Assembly (NCBI RefSeq): GCF_002899715.1
Contig: NZ_PPEK01000001.1
Coordinates: 310,001-374,000, forward strand
From: Enteroscipio rubneri
Lineage (GTDB): Bacteria; Actinomycetota; Coriobacteriia; Coriobacteriales; Eggerthellaceae
Direction: 5' to 3'
DNA length: 64,000 bases
This document shows positions 8,590-16,122 of the stretch, piece by piece (within the stretch, counting starts at the first letter, position 1; every line of letters begins with the position of its first letter). Under the pieces are notes generated by a model. It was not told the DNA's origin. It was given only the letters and a program-made list of their open reading frames with translations, and did no database searches. The translations under genes and the position numbers were made by a program.

Positions 8590-8933
8590 CAGATTTGAAC
8601 GTCGATGGTATGGCGCTTGCGCCTGGCGTCGTCGAAACGATCGTATCCATCGCCGTGGGCGAGGTGGAAGGCGTCGCCTCGGTCGGTTCCTCGGCGGCAG
8701 GCGGTTTGCGCTCGGTGTTCGCTGCCAAGCCGTCCACGCAGGGCATCGACATCACGGTGGACGACGAAGACAAGCTGCATGTGGCCATCCGCGTCGATGT
8801 GTACTATGGCTACGCGCTGCCCGACATTGCCGCCAAGCTGCGCCAGGCTGTTGCCGATGCGGTTTCCAGCCAGGTGGGCGCGCAGGTCGGCTCTGTTGAC
8901 GTGTACATCGACGGCATGCAGTTCGCCCGCTAG
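8586..8933 (+). CDS. Asp23/Gls24 family protein
   Basis: This 115-residue protein belongs to the Asp23/Gls24 family, small proteins linked to envelope stress that often sit upstream of nusB in Gram-positive genomes. Typical segments are GVVETIVSIAVGEVEGVASV, ITVDDEDKLHVAIRVDVYYGYALPDIA in part, and VSSQVGAQVGSVDVYIDGMQF. It overlaps the biotin carboxylase stop by four bases, and nusB begins 21 bases later, as in many Firmicutes and Actinobacteria. Its molecular role is not established. Confidence 0.88.
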   Translation: MTDLNVDGMALAPGVVETIVSIAVGEVEGVASVGSSAAGGLRSVFAAKPSTQGIDITVDDEDKLHVAIRVDVYYGYALPDIAAKLRQAVADAVSSQVGAQVGSVDVYIDGMQFAR

Positions 8934-8954
8934 GCGACGGCCGGAAAGACGCAT

Positions 8955-9425
8955 ATGACAGCTAAACGACACGAGCGCACGCGCGCTCGGCGCGCCGCGC
9001 TCCAGGTTCTATACACGAGCGAGATCACCGAGGCCTCGCCTACGGCCATCGCCGAGTCCGGCGAAGGCCGTCTTGCCGAGGACGGCCCGCTACCCGACTA
9101 CGCCCTTACGCTCGTGCGCGGTATCGAAGCGCATCGATGCGCTATCGACGACCAGCTGGTCGTCACATCCGAGAATTGGTCGCTCGTTCGCATGCCCATC
9201 GTCGATCGATCCATTCTCCGCTTGGCTGCCTACGAGATGATGTATGTCGACGACGTGCCTGTGTCCGTGTCCATTAACGAAGCGGTCGAGCTGGCGAAGG
9301 ATTTCGGCGGCGAAGATGAGTCTCCGCGGTTCGTGAACGGCGTGCTGGGGCGCATCGCGAAGCGTTTGGAGGACGCCGCGGCTGCTTCCGACTCCGAAGA
9401 AGGAGGCGAAGCGCGTGGCGTCTGA
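8955..9425 (+). CDS. nusB: Transcription antitermination factor NusB
   Basis: This 156-residue protein is an RNA-binding partner of NusE (S10) at boxA sites of rRNA operons. The Arg-rich start (KRHERTRARRAALQVLYTSE) and the C-terminal core (VDRSILRLAAYEMM, VPVSVSINEAVELAKDFGGEDESPRFVNGVLGRI) are diagnostic. It overlaps xseB by 11 bases. Confidence 0.95.
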   Translation: MTAKRHERTRARRAALQVLYTSEITEASPTAIAESGEGRLAEDGPLPDYALTLVRGIEAHRCAIDDQLVVTSENWSLVRMPIVDRSILRLAAYEMMYVDDVPVSVSINEAVELAKDFGGEDESPRFVNGVLGRIAKRLEDAAAASDSEEGGEARGV

Positions 9426-9762
9426 TTCGTACGACACGTTCGAGGCTGTGAAAAGCCGGCTCGACGAGATCGTCGATGCGGTGAGCGATGATTCGTTGTC
9501 GCTTGACGAGGCCCTCGCCCTCTACGAAGAGGCGGTCGGGCTCGGCCTGCGCGCGGGCGATTTGCTGGAGGAGCGGATCGAGCTGCAGGACGCCGATGAA
9601 GAGATCGCAGACGATGCGGAAGCCCTTGGCGTTGATGCATGCGACTCCGGTCGAAAGACCGGTTCCGCTCAGTTCGACGATGCCGAGGGAGCGGCCGACG
9701 GGGCAGCGGCCGAGCCGGCGCTTGACGCCGGATACCAGACGGGCACGCCGGCTTCGGCGTAG
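9415..9762 (+). CDS. xseB: Exodeoxyribonuclease VII small subunit
   Basis: Residues ~5-70 (YDTFEAVKSRLDEIVDAV, LSLDEALALYEEAVGLGLRA) match the small helical XseB subunit, which wraps around XseA in exonuclease VII. The 115-residue length exceeds the usual ~80; the acidic/alanine-rich C-terminal tail (about residues 72-115) is extra. The start is GTG at 9415 after AAGGAGG inside the end of nusB. The large subunit xseA, usually next door, is not in the window. Confidence 0.88.
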   Translation: MASDSYDTFEAVKSRLDEIVDAVSDDSLSLDEALALYEEAVGLGLRAGDLLEERIELQDADEEIADDAEALGVDACDSGRKTGSAQFDDAEGAADGAAAEPALDAGYQTGTPASA

Positions 9763-9780
9763 CCCTGTAAAGGACGTCTC

Positions 9781-11673
9781 ATGAACGATTCTCGTATTCT
9801 GGACATCGTGTCCTCGCCGGCCGATCTCAAACTGCTCGACGATGAGGAGCTCTCCATCCTCGCGCAGGAGATTCGGGAGGAGATCGTCACGGCGACCTCC
9901 CAGACGGGCGGGCATGTGGCCTCGTCTCTCGGCGCTGTGGAGATCATTCTGGCCGCCCATGCAGTGCTCGATTGCCCGCATGATAAGCTCGTGTTCGATG
10001 TGGGCCACCAGGCCTACGCTCACAAGCTCGTCACGGGTCGCCTGGACGAGTTCAGGACGCTGCGCACCTACGGCGGGCTGTCGGGTTTCCCCAAGCCGGG
10101 GGAAAGCCCCTACGACGTGCATCCGTCTGGTCATGCGTCGGACTCCCTCTCGGTGGCCCTCGGCCTTGCTAAGGCGCGCGACTTAACCGGAGACGACCAG
10201 CGGGTTGTAGCCATCATCGGCGATGCGGCGCTGTCGGGCGGGATGGCTTTCGAGGCGCTCAACCACATAGGCCAGGCGCAGACGCCGCTCGTCGTCATCC
10301 TCAACGACAATGAGATGTCCATATCGCGCAATGTGGGCGCGCTCATGAAGCATCTTGGGTACATGCGGGCGTCCACGCAGTACCGTCAGACGCGCGACTC
10401 CTTGCAGGAGGCGCTCGAGAGCAGCGGCGCCGTGGGCAACGCGCTCGCGAATTTCGGGCGCAACGTGAAGGAATCGATGAAACAGTTCATCATTCCGCGC
10501 TCGATGATTTTCGAGCAGCTGGGCATCCTGTGCACCGCCCCCATCGACGGCCACGACATCAAAGCGCTGCGGGAGACGTTGGCCGCCGTGCTCGAGACGG
10601 ATGGGCCGGTGCTCATGCACGTGGTCACGCGCAAGGGCGCAGGCTACGAGCCGGCGGTTCGCAACCCCGAGAAGTTCCACGGCATCGCGCCGTTCGACAT
10701 TGCGACAGGCGAAGTGAAAAAGAAGCCGTGCAGCGCGCCTTCGTACACGAGCGTGTTCGGCCGGGCTCTCGTGGAAGAGGCGCGTCGCGACGAGCGCATC
10801 GTCGCCATCACGGCTGCCATGAAGGACGGCACGGGCCTGAGTCCCTTTGCCGAAGAGTTCCCCGACCGTTTCGTCGACGCCGGCATTGCCGAGGAACATG
10901 CAGTGGGTATGGCCTCGGGGTTGGCTATCGGTGGCAGAAAGCCGGTTGTGGCCATCTATTCGACGTTTCTGCAGCGCGCCATCGACCAGATGGCCATCAA
11001 CAATGCGCTGGCCGATCTCGATGTGGTGTTCGCCATCGATCGTGCGGGCGTCGTGGGGGAGGACGGTCCGACGCACCACGGCATGTACGATCTCGTGTAC
11101 ACGCGGATGGTGCCGAACATGCGCGTGCTCGCGCCGTCCGACGAGGCCGAGCTCGTGCACGCGCTGCACACGGCACTCGCGCTCGGAGGACCCTTCGCCA
11201 TCCGCTACCCGCGCGGAGCGGCCGAAGGTGTTCCGCTCCCTGAGCAGCCGCGCGTGCTGGAGGAGGGCAAGGCCCGCGTCATGCGCGAAGGAGACGATGC
11301 GGCTATTCTCGCGTTCGGGCGGATGGTGCCCCGGGCGCTCGGCGCGGCGGAGCTTCTAGCCGAACGCGGCATCGAGGCGCGTGTCGTGGACATGCGGTGG
11401 GCCAAGCCTCTCGATGCTCACGAGATTGCGCGTGCTGCGCAGACGAAGCTACTCGTCACGGTCGAAGGCGGCGTCATCGAAGGCGGCGTGGGCGAAGGCG
11501 TGCTCGGAGAGCTGGCGCGTCAGGGACTTTCAGCCCCCGCGTTGACGCTCGGCATTCCCGACCGCTTCGTTCCCCAAGGCAAGTCGGATGATCTTCTGTG
11601 TGACTTGGGCCTCGATGCTGAAGGCATCGCTGCTTCCGTGGAGCGTCGCCTCGCTTCGTCCAATCCATTCTGA
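9781..11673 (+). CDS. dxs: 1-deoxy-D-xylulose-5-phosphate synthase
   Basis: This 630-residue thiamine-diphosphate enzyme condenses pyruvate and glyceraldehyde 3-phosphate in the first step of the MEP isoprenoid pathway. Motifs are FDVGHQAYAHKLVTGR, the ThDP motif IGDAALSGGMAFEALN through LNDNEMSIS, the catalytic-glutamate segment FVDAGIAEEHAVGMASGLA, and VGEDGPTHHG. Three transketolase-like domains are present at full length. The start lies 18 bases after xseB, preceded by AAAGGA, in the familiar nusB-xseB-dxs order. Confidence 0.96.
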   Translation: MNDSRILDIVSSPADLKLLDDEELSILAQEIREEIVTATSQTGGHVASSLGAVEIILAAHAVLDCPHDKLVFDVGHQAYAHKLVTGRLDEFRTLRTYGGLSGFPKPGESPYDVHPSGHASDSLSVALGLAKARDLTGDDQRVVAIIGDAALSGGMAFEALNHIGQAQTPLVVILNDNEMSISRNVGALMKHLGYMRASTQYRQTRDSLQEALESSGAVGNALANFGRNVKESMKQFIIPRSMIFEQLGILCTAPIDGHDIKALRETLAAVLETDGPVLMHVVTRKGAGYEPAVRNPEKFHGIAPFDIATGEVKKKPCSAPSYTSVFGRALVEEARRDERIVAITAAMKDGTGLSPFAEEFPDRFVDAGIAEEHAVGMASGLAIGGRKPVVAIYSTFLQRAIDQMAINNALADLDVVFAIDRAGVVGEDGPTHHGMYDLVYTRMVPNMRVLAPSDEAELVHALHTALALGGPFAIRYPRGAAEGVPLPEQPRVLEEGKARVMREGDDAAILAFGRMVPRALGAAELLAERGIEARVVDMRWAKPLDAHEIARAAQTKLLVTVEGGVIEGGVGEGVLGELARQGLSAPALTLGIPDRFVPQGKSDDLLCDLGLDAEGIAASVERRLASSNPF

Positions 11674-11825
11674 GCGGCTCACTTTACCAAAACTTGATCT
11701 TGCCGTTGCCTGGTTCTGACAGAGTCCGCGTATCATAGACGCGTTTGCTCCGTCATGTCTGCGAGGGGCGGGAATGTACGCGGTCGCGATCGGCCGACAT
11801 CTTCCTGCGACGAAAGGGCTCCTGC

Positions 11826-12878
11826 ATGAACTACGATCTCGGAACGGTCGCCGCCGCGTTATCGGGCGATCCGATCCTCGCGCTCATCATCGTGCTCACG
11901 CTGGGCGCCACCGTGGTGAACGGGGCGACCGACGCGCCCAACGCCATCGCCACCGTCGTGGGCACGAAGGCCATGAAGCCCACGCCCGCCATCGCCATGG
12001 CGGCCGTGTGCAACTTCGTCGGCCTTGCCGGCATCACCATGGTCTCGTCGGCCGTTGCCGCCACCATCTTCAAAATGGTTGACTTCGGCGGCGACAACCA
12101 CGCCGCCCTCGTCGCGTTGGCGGCAGCCATGGTGGCCATCATCGTATGGGGCGTGGCGGCATGGTACTTCGGCATACCCACGTCGCAGAGCCATTCGCTC
12201 ATTGCTGGCATCACCGGCGCGGCCATCGCCCTGCAGGGGGGCCTGGGCGGCGTGAATGGTGGCGAGTGGATGAAGGTGGTATATGGCCTGGTCATTTCTA
12301 CGGTGCTTGGGTTCGGCACCGGATGGCTGTTCACACGCCTCATAAAGAAGGCGTGCCGGGGCGCCGAGCGCTCCAAGGCGAACTCGTTCTTCAAGTGGGC
12401 GCAGATCGTGTCGGGCGCCGGCGTGGCCGTGCTGCACGGCGCGCAGGACGGCCAGAAGTTCCTCTCGCTGTGCATGCTGGGCATCATGCTAGCCATGAGC
12501 GGCCAGTCGGGCGGTGACGTGTCGTTCCCGTTCTGGCTCATCATCATGGTGTCGGCCGTCATGGCGCTGGGCACCGCCGTGGGCGGCAAGAAGATCATTA
12601 AGTCCGTGGGCATGAACATGGTGAAGATGGAGCAGTACCAGGGCTTCGCCGCCTGCCTGTCCGCCTGCTTCTGCATCGGCCTGGCCACGTTCACGGGCCT
12701 GCCGGTGTCCACCACGCATACCAAGACCACCGCCATCATGGGCGTGGGCGCCGAGAAGAGCCTGCGCAACGTGAAATGGGGCCTTGCCGGCCGCATGGTG
12801 GGCACCTGGGTGCTCACGTTTCCCGGCTGCGGCCTGCTGGCGTTTGCGTTCACGCACCTGTTCCTGATGTTCTTCTAG
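11826..12878 (+). CDS. PiT-family inorganic phosphate transporter
   Basis: This 350-residue membrane protein is a low-affinity, cation-coupled phosphate symporter of the PiT family. The duplicated family signatures are visible: NGATDAPNAIATVVGTKAM near residue 30 and GLPVSTTHTKTTAIMGVG near residue 285, with PTSQSHSLIAGITGAAIA between. About ten hydrophobic segments are present. Earlier in-frame codons exist, but the ATG at 11826, after GAAAGGG, gives the standard N-terminus. No PhoU-like partner lies alongside. It converges on the GNAT gene with only 12 bases between. Confidence 0.92.
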   Translation: MNYDLGTVAAALSGDPILALIIVLTLGATVVNGATDAPNAIATVVGTKAMKPTPAIAMAAVCNFVGLAGITMVSSAVAATIFKMVDFGGDNHAALVALAAAMVAIIVWGVAAWYFGIPTSQSHSLIAGITGAAIALQGGLGGVNGGEWMKVVYGLVISTVLGFGTGWLFTRLIKKACRGAERSKANSFFKWAQIVSGAGVAVLHGAQDGQKFLSLCMLGIMLAMSGQSGGDVSFPFWLIIMVSAVMALGTAVGGKKIIKSVGMNMVKMEQYQGFAACLSACFCIGLATFTGLPVSTTHTKTTAIMGVGAEKSLRNVKWGLAGRMVGTWVLTFPGCGLLAFAFTHLFLMFF

Positions 12879-12890
12879 GAGGCGTGCCGA

Positions 12891-13409
12891 TCAGACCTCG
12901 TTCGCCCGCTTTTCCATGATGTAGTCGTCCATGACGAAGCCCTGTCCAATGTCGGTCTCCACCGAGTCGATGGTTTCGAAACCCTTGGCCAGATAGGCTC
13001 GGATGGCCAGATCGTTGTGCTTGTTCACGGTCAGGTACATGGCCGTGAGGCCGCGGGTGCGGCACAGGTCCTCATAGAAGCGGATGGTCTGACCGGCGAA
13101 TCCGCGTCCGCGCTCCTCGGCGCGCAGGTAGATTTTTGAGATGAAGAAGCGGTTAGTCGCAGACTCGACATGTCCGCCCGTGTACCCCACGATGCGGTCG
13201 TCGTCTGCTGCGCGCAAAAACCAGTACTCGTAGGCGTGCTCGGCTATATCGCGCTCGATAGCCGAAAGGCTCTGGAACTGCTCCACCATGTAGTCGGTCT
13301 GCGCCTCGCCGATAAGAGCGGGCCAGTATTCATGCCAGATTTCGCTGGCGAGCGCTGCCAGCGCGGTGCGGTCCTCGGACGTCTTTACAGGAATGAACTC
13401 AATGGTCAT
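12891..13409 (-). CDS. GNAT-family N-acetyltransferase
   Basis: This 172-residue protein has the GNAT fold: IVGYTGGHV, FFISKIYLRAEERGRGFAGQ (the RGRGFAG loop binds the acetyl-CoA pyrophosphate), then TAMYLTVNKHNDLAIRAYLAKGF, the usual C-terminal core. It should transfer an acetyl group to an amine; the substrate is unknown, though the layout resembles small-molecule or ribosomal-protein acetyltransferases. The frame stays open upstream, but the ATG at 13409 has AAAGGA seven bases before it. It diverges from amt. Confidence 0.9.
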   Translation of the reverse strand: MTIEFIPVKTSEDRTALAALASEIWHEYWPALIGEAQTDYMVEQFQSLSAIERDIAEHAYEYWFLRAADDDRIVGYTGGHVESATNRFFISKIYLRAEERGRGFAGQTIRFYEDLCRTRGLTAMYLTVNKHNDLAIRAYLAKGFETIDSVETDIGQGFVMDDYIMEKRANEV

Positions 13410-13651
13410 ACGGTAGTCCTTTCGTGCGGGGGATCGTTCGATACTGTACCGCACATCGATGATCGTTTCGAGAAGAGACGCCTTCACATTCACCTCGCGG
13501 GTTTTCTGCTGGTAAGGCGGATGTTTCCCGCATGTTAAAAGTCCTTTCCAAGCGCGTAAACACTGGTCGATCACGCGGATCGTCCGTTGGAAGGGTGCGA
13601 TCATCGGTTGCGAGCACAGGAAGAAATCGTATCGAAGGAGGTAGATGCAGT

Positions 13652-14926
13652 ATGTTCGACACAGGATCGACGGGCTTCATGATCGTTTGCGCGATGCTTG
13701 TCCTGCTGATGACGCCGGGTCTGGCGTTCTTTTACGGGGGCTTGGGCCGCCGCAAGAACGTCGTGAACACGATGGTCATGTCGTTTGCGGTGCTCGGCAT
13801 CGTCGGCATCACGTGGACGGTGTGCGGCTGGTCGTTCGCGTACGGTGGCGATGGCTCGATTCCGTTCTTCGGGGGCTTCGATCAGATCGGCCTGCAAGGG
13901 CTCGTGGCCAACATCACGAGCGAGGCGCCCGAAGCGCTGAGTCACGACGCGTATCCCACGATGGCCGACGTGGTGTTTCAGTTGGCGTTCTGCATGATCA
14001 CCACGGCCATCATCACGGGCGCGGTGGCCGGTCGCGTGAAGTTCGGCGCGGTGTGCGCGTTCGTGGCCGTGTGGACCGTGGTGGTGTACCCGCCGCTCGC
14101 GCACATGGTGTGGGGCGGCGAGGGCAGCCTCGTGGGCGACACCATCGGGGCGCTCGACTTCGCGGGCGGCGACGTGGTGCACATCTCGTCCGGCCTCACG
14201 GGTCTCATCCTTTGCCTGATCGCCGGCAAGCGGCGCGGGTTCGGCCTGGTGAGCTACCGTCCCCACAACGTGCCGTTCGTCGCGTTGGGCGCCACGCTTT
14301 TGTGGTTCGGTTGGTTCGGCTTCAACGCGGGCTCCGAGTTCGCTCCCGACGGTGTAGCGGCGCTTGCGCTGGTGAACACCGTGGTGGCGTCGGGCGCGGC
14401 GCTCGTGTCGTGGATGCTCATCGAGCGCGTGCGTGCGGGCAAGCCCACGCTCGTGGGCGCGGCGACGGGGCTGGTGGCGGGTCTTGTGGTCATCACGCCG
14501 GCGGCGGGCTTCGTGGAGCCGTGGGCCGCGGTGGTCATGGGCCTCATCGTGTCGCCCGTGTGCTACGTCGCCGTGTCGTTCCTCAAGCGGAAGCTCGGCT
14601 ACGACGACGCGCTCGACGCGTTCGGCATCCATGCGGTCGGCGGCGTCACAGGAGGCGTCCTCACCGGCCTGTTCTGCGTGCCCGAGCTCTCGTGGACCGA
14701 CTTCGGCGGCCTGTTCTACACGGGCGATCCCACGCTGTTAGGTGCGCAGGTGCTCGGCATCCTCGTGACGGTCGTGTTCGTGGGCGTGCTCGACGTGGTG
14801 CTGGGCTTCATCATCAAGGCGTGCTTCAGGGGCAGCTTGCGCGTGAGCGAGGCCGAGGAAGCGCAGGGCCTCGACGTGGCCACCCACGGCGAGAGCGCCT
14901 ACCCAGCCTACGTGGGCCTCGACTGA
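13652..14926 (+). CDS. amt: Ammonium transporter
   Basis: This 424-residue protein has about 11 membrane segments and conducts ammonium across the membrane as a trimer. Family landmarks include LMTPGLAFFYGGLGRRKNVVN, DFAGGDVVHISSGLTGL, LWFGWFGFNAGSE and a late ALDAFGIHAVGGVTGGVLTG-type segment (here DALDAFGIHAVGGVTGGVL) carrying the second pore histidine. The ATG at 13652 is chosen because of the AAGGAGGT site ten bases upstream. glnB follows directly, so PII probably blocks the channel when nitrogen is sufficient. Confidence 0.96.
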   Translation: MFDTGSTGFMIVCAMLVLLMTPGLAFFYGGLGRRKNVVNTMVMSFAVLGIVGITWTVCGWSFAYGGDGSIPFFGGFDQIGLQGLVANITSEAPEALSHDAYPTMADVVFQLAFCMITTAIITGAVAGRVKFGAVCAFVAVWTVVVYPPLAHMVWGGEGSLVGDTIGALDFAGGDVVHISSGLTGLILCLIAGKRRGFGLVSYRPHNVPFVALGATLLWFGWFGFNAGSEFAPDGVAALALVNTVVASGAALVSWMLIERVRAGKPTLVGAATGLVAGLVVITPAAGFVEPWAAVVMGLIVSPVCYVAVSFLKRKLGYDDALDAFGIHAVGGVTGGVLTGLFCVPELSWTDFGGLFYTGDPTLLGAQVLGILVTVVFVGVLDVVLGFIIKACFRGSLRVSEAEEAQGLDVATHGESAYPAYVGLD

Positions 14927-14937
14927 CGACGATTGCT

Positions 14938-14967
14938 GTCGAGGTGTCGCCCGGGCGGCACCTCGAC
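14938..14967 (+). other. Intercistronic hairpin between amt and glnB
   Basis: Arms GTCGAGGTG and CACCTCGAC pair perfectly, and the inner bases extend the stem to about 14 pairs with one G-T wobble. No T-run follows, so it is more likely an mRNA processing/stability element or partial attenuator than a terminator. Confidence 0.7.
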
Positions 14968-14986
14968 TAACGGAAGGAGCACTGTT

Positions 14987-15325
14987 ATGAAGAAGATCAC
15001 GGCCATCGTGCGGCCCGAGAAGCTTGAGCCGCTCAAGGAGGCGCTGTTCGCTGCGCAGGTGTCGGGCATGACCATCTCACAGGTGCAGGGCTGCGGCAAG
15101 CAACACGGGTGGAAGGAATACTACCGCGGCACCGAGGTCATGTTGAACACGATTCCCAAGGTGAAGTTCGAGCTCGTGGTGGACGACGCGGAGGCGGGCC
15201 CGCTCGTCGACCTCATCCGCGCCACGGCGCGCACCGGCGAGGTGGGGGACGGAAAGATATTTGTCTTCCCGGTGGACGAGGTCATCCGCATCCGTACCGG
15301 CGAGACGGGGGAAGCTGCGGTGTAG
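14987..15325 (+). CDS. glnB: PII nitrogen regulatory protein
   Basis: This 112-residue PII signal protein senses 2-oxoglutarate and ATP/ADP and should control Amt. KKITAIVRPEKLEPLKEAL, the T-loop KQHGWKEYYRGTEV, PKVKFELVV and TARTGEVGDGKIFVFPVDEV followed by IRIRTGE are characteristic. Valine occupies residue 51, the position of the uridylylated tyrosine of E. coli GlnB, so control by UMP addition there is excluded. ATG at 14987 with AAGGAG upstream. GlnK would be an equally good name given the amt linkage. Confidence 0.95.
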   Translation: MKKITAIVRPEKLEPLKEALFAAQVSGMTISQVQGCGKQHGWKEYYRGTEVMLNTIPKVKFELVVDDAEAGPLVDLIRATARTGEVGDGKIFVFPVDEVIRIRTGETGEAAV

Positions 15326-15333
15326 AATGGTCT

Positions 15334-15475
15334 TGGCGGAAACCGCCATGCAGAGTCGTCAGAGCTGCTGCGTGCGAGGTTCGGTTGACGAGGTCTCGCA
15401 CGCACGGCTCTGTCCCTCGCGCAAGAGGGGTTCTGCGGTAGCCGATCGCGTGAAGACGGTTTGCTGTGCGATCGG
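15334..15475. ncRNA. Possible structured RNA between glnB and fur-type gene
   Basis: Four consecutive inverted repeats occur in 142 bases: 15334-15339/15343-15348 (6 bp, loop AAA); 15369-15378/15395-15404 (perfect 10 bp, TGCGTGCGAG arm) extended by 15361-15365/15407-15411; 15414-15418/15425-15429 (5 bp); and 15442-15449/15468-15475 (perfect 8 bp, CCGATCGC arm). I see no open frame with a credible start, and no U-run that would make any of these a terminator. Strand and function are unknown. Confidence 0.3.
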
Positions 15476-15553
15476 ACAAGCGGAAGGATGTGTGGATTCC
15501 GCGGCGCGCAGGACTTGGTTGCAGGGGGTGTTTCGTGTCTGACGCTAATGATA

Positions 15554-15559
15554 TACAAT
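15554..15559 (+). promoter_or_regulatory. Candidate -10 box of the Fur-family gene
   Basis: TACAAT lies in an AT-rich patch (about 15545-15600) that stands out from the GC-rich surroundings; the -35 (TTTCGT, 17 bases upstream) is poor. The patch would also suit an autoregulatory Fur/PerR site, but I see no convincing palindrome. Confidence 0.3.
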
Positions 15560-15603
15560 ACTATTTGGTTTGCAGTACAGTTAGTGTCAGGATAGGATGC
15601 GAC

Positions 15604-16023
15604 ATGGCGACCACGGCGAAGCAGGACCGCGCGGCGACGCGCAACACCATACAGCGGACGCTCGTTCTGGAGGCAGTGCGATCATTGCACAACCATCCAA
15701 CGTCGGCCGACGTATACGACGTCGTGCGCGAGCGCCATCCGAACATATCGCGTGCGACGGTGTACCGCAACCTCGGGGTGCTAGCGCAGAGGGGCGAGGT
15801 GCTTCGTGTCGAAGTGCCCAACGGCGCCGATCGCTACGATTTCCACAACAAGCCGCATTACCATGCGAAGTGCCGCGTGTGCGGCGGCGTGTACGACATC
15901 GATATGCCCTACCAACACGACATCGCGTCGCATGTTTCCGACGCTCACGGCTTCACCATCGAGCACCACGAGATCATCTTCGAAGGCGTATGCGCACGCT
16001 GTAAGAAAAGCGCTGAGAACTAG
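15604..16023 (+). CDS. Fur-family metalloregulator (PerR-like)
   Basis: This 139-residue protein has the Fur winged helix (NTIQRTLVLEAVRSLHNHPT, SADVYDVVRERHPNISRATVYRNLGVL) and a C-terminal dimerisation/metal domain. Two CxxC pairs, CRVCGG and CARCKK, give the structural zinc site, and HNKPHYHAKC supplies regulatory metal ligands. It represses iron-, zinc- or peroxide-response genes depending on the metal. FHNKPHYHAKC resembles PerR more than classical Fur, but this is an inference. The ATG at 15604 is chosen; the frame remains open upstream without homology. Confidence 0.88.
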   Translation: MATTAKQDRAATRNTIQRTLVLEAVRSLHNHPTSADVYDVVRERHPNISRATVYRNLGVLAQRGEVLRVEVPNGADRYDFHNKPHYHAKCRVCGGVYDIDMPYQHDIASHVSDAHGFTIEHHEIIFEGVCARCKKSAEN

Positions 16024-16122
16024 GGGTTCAACCCGTTTCGATACCGAGGAACCGCGGTAGCAAACGCTGAAAGAAAAAGCTACTATAGACGAAAGCGGCG
16101 TTCGCCGAATGAGTCGATTGAG

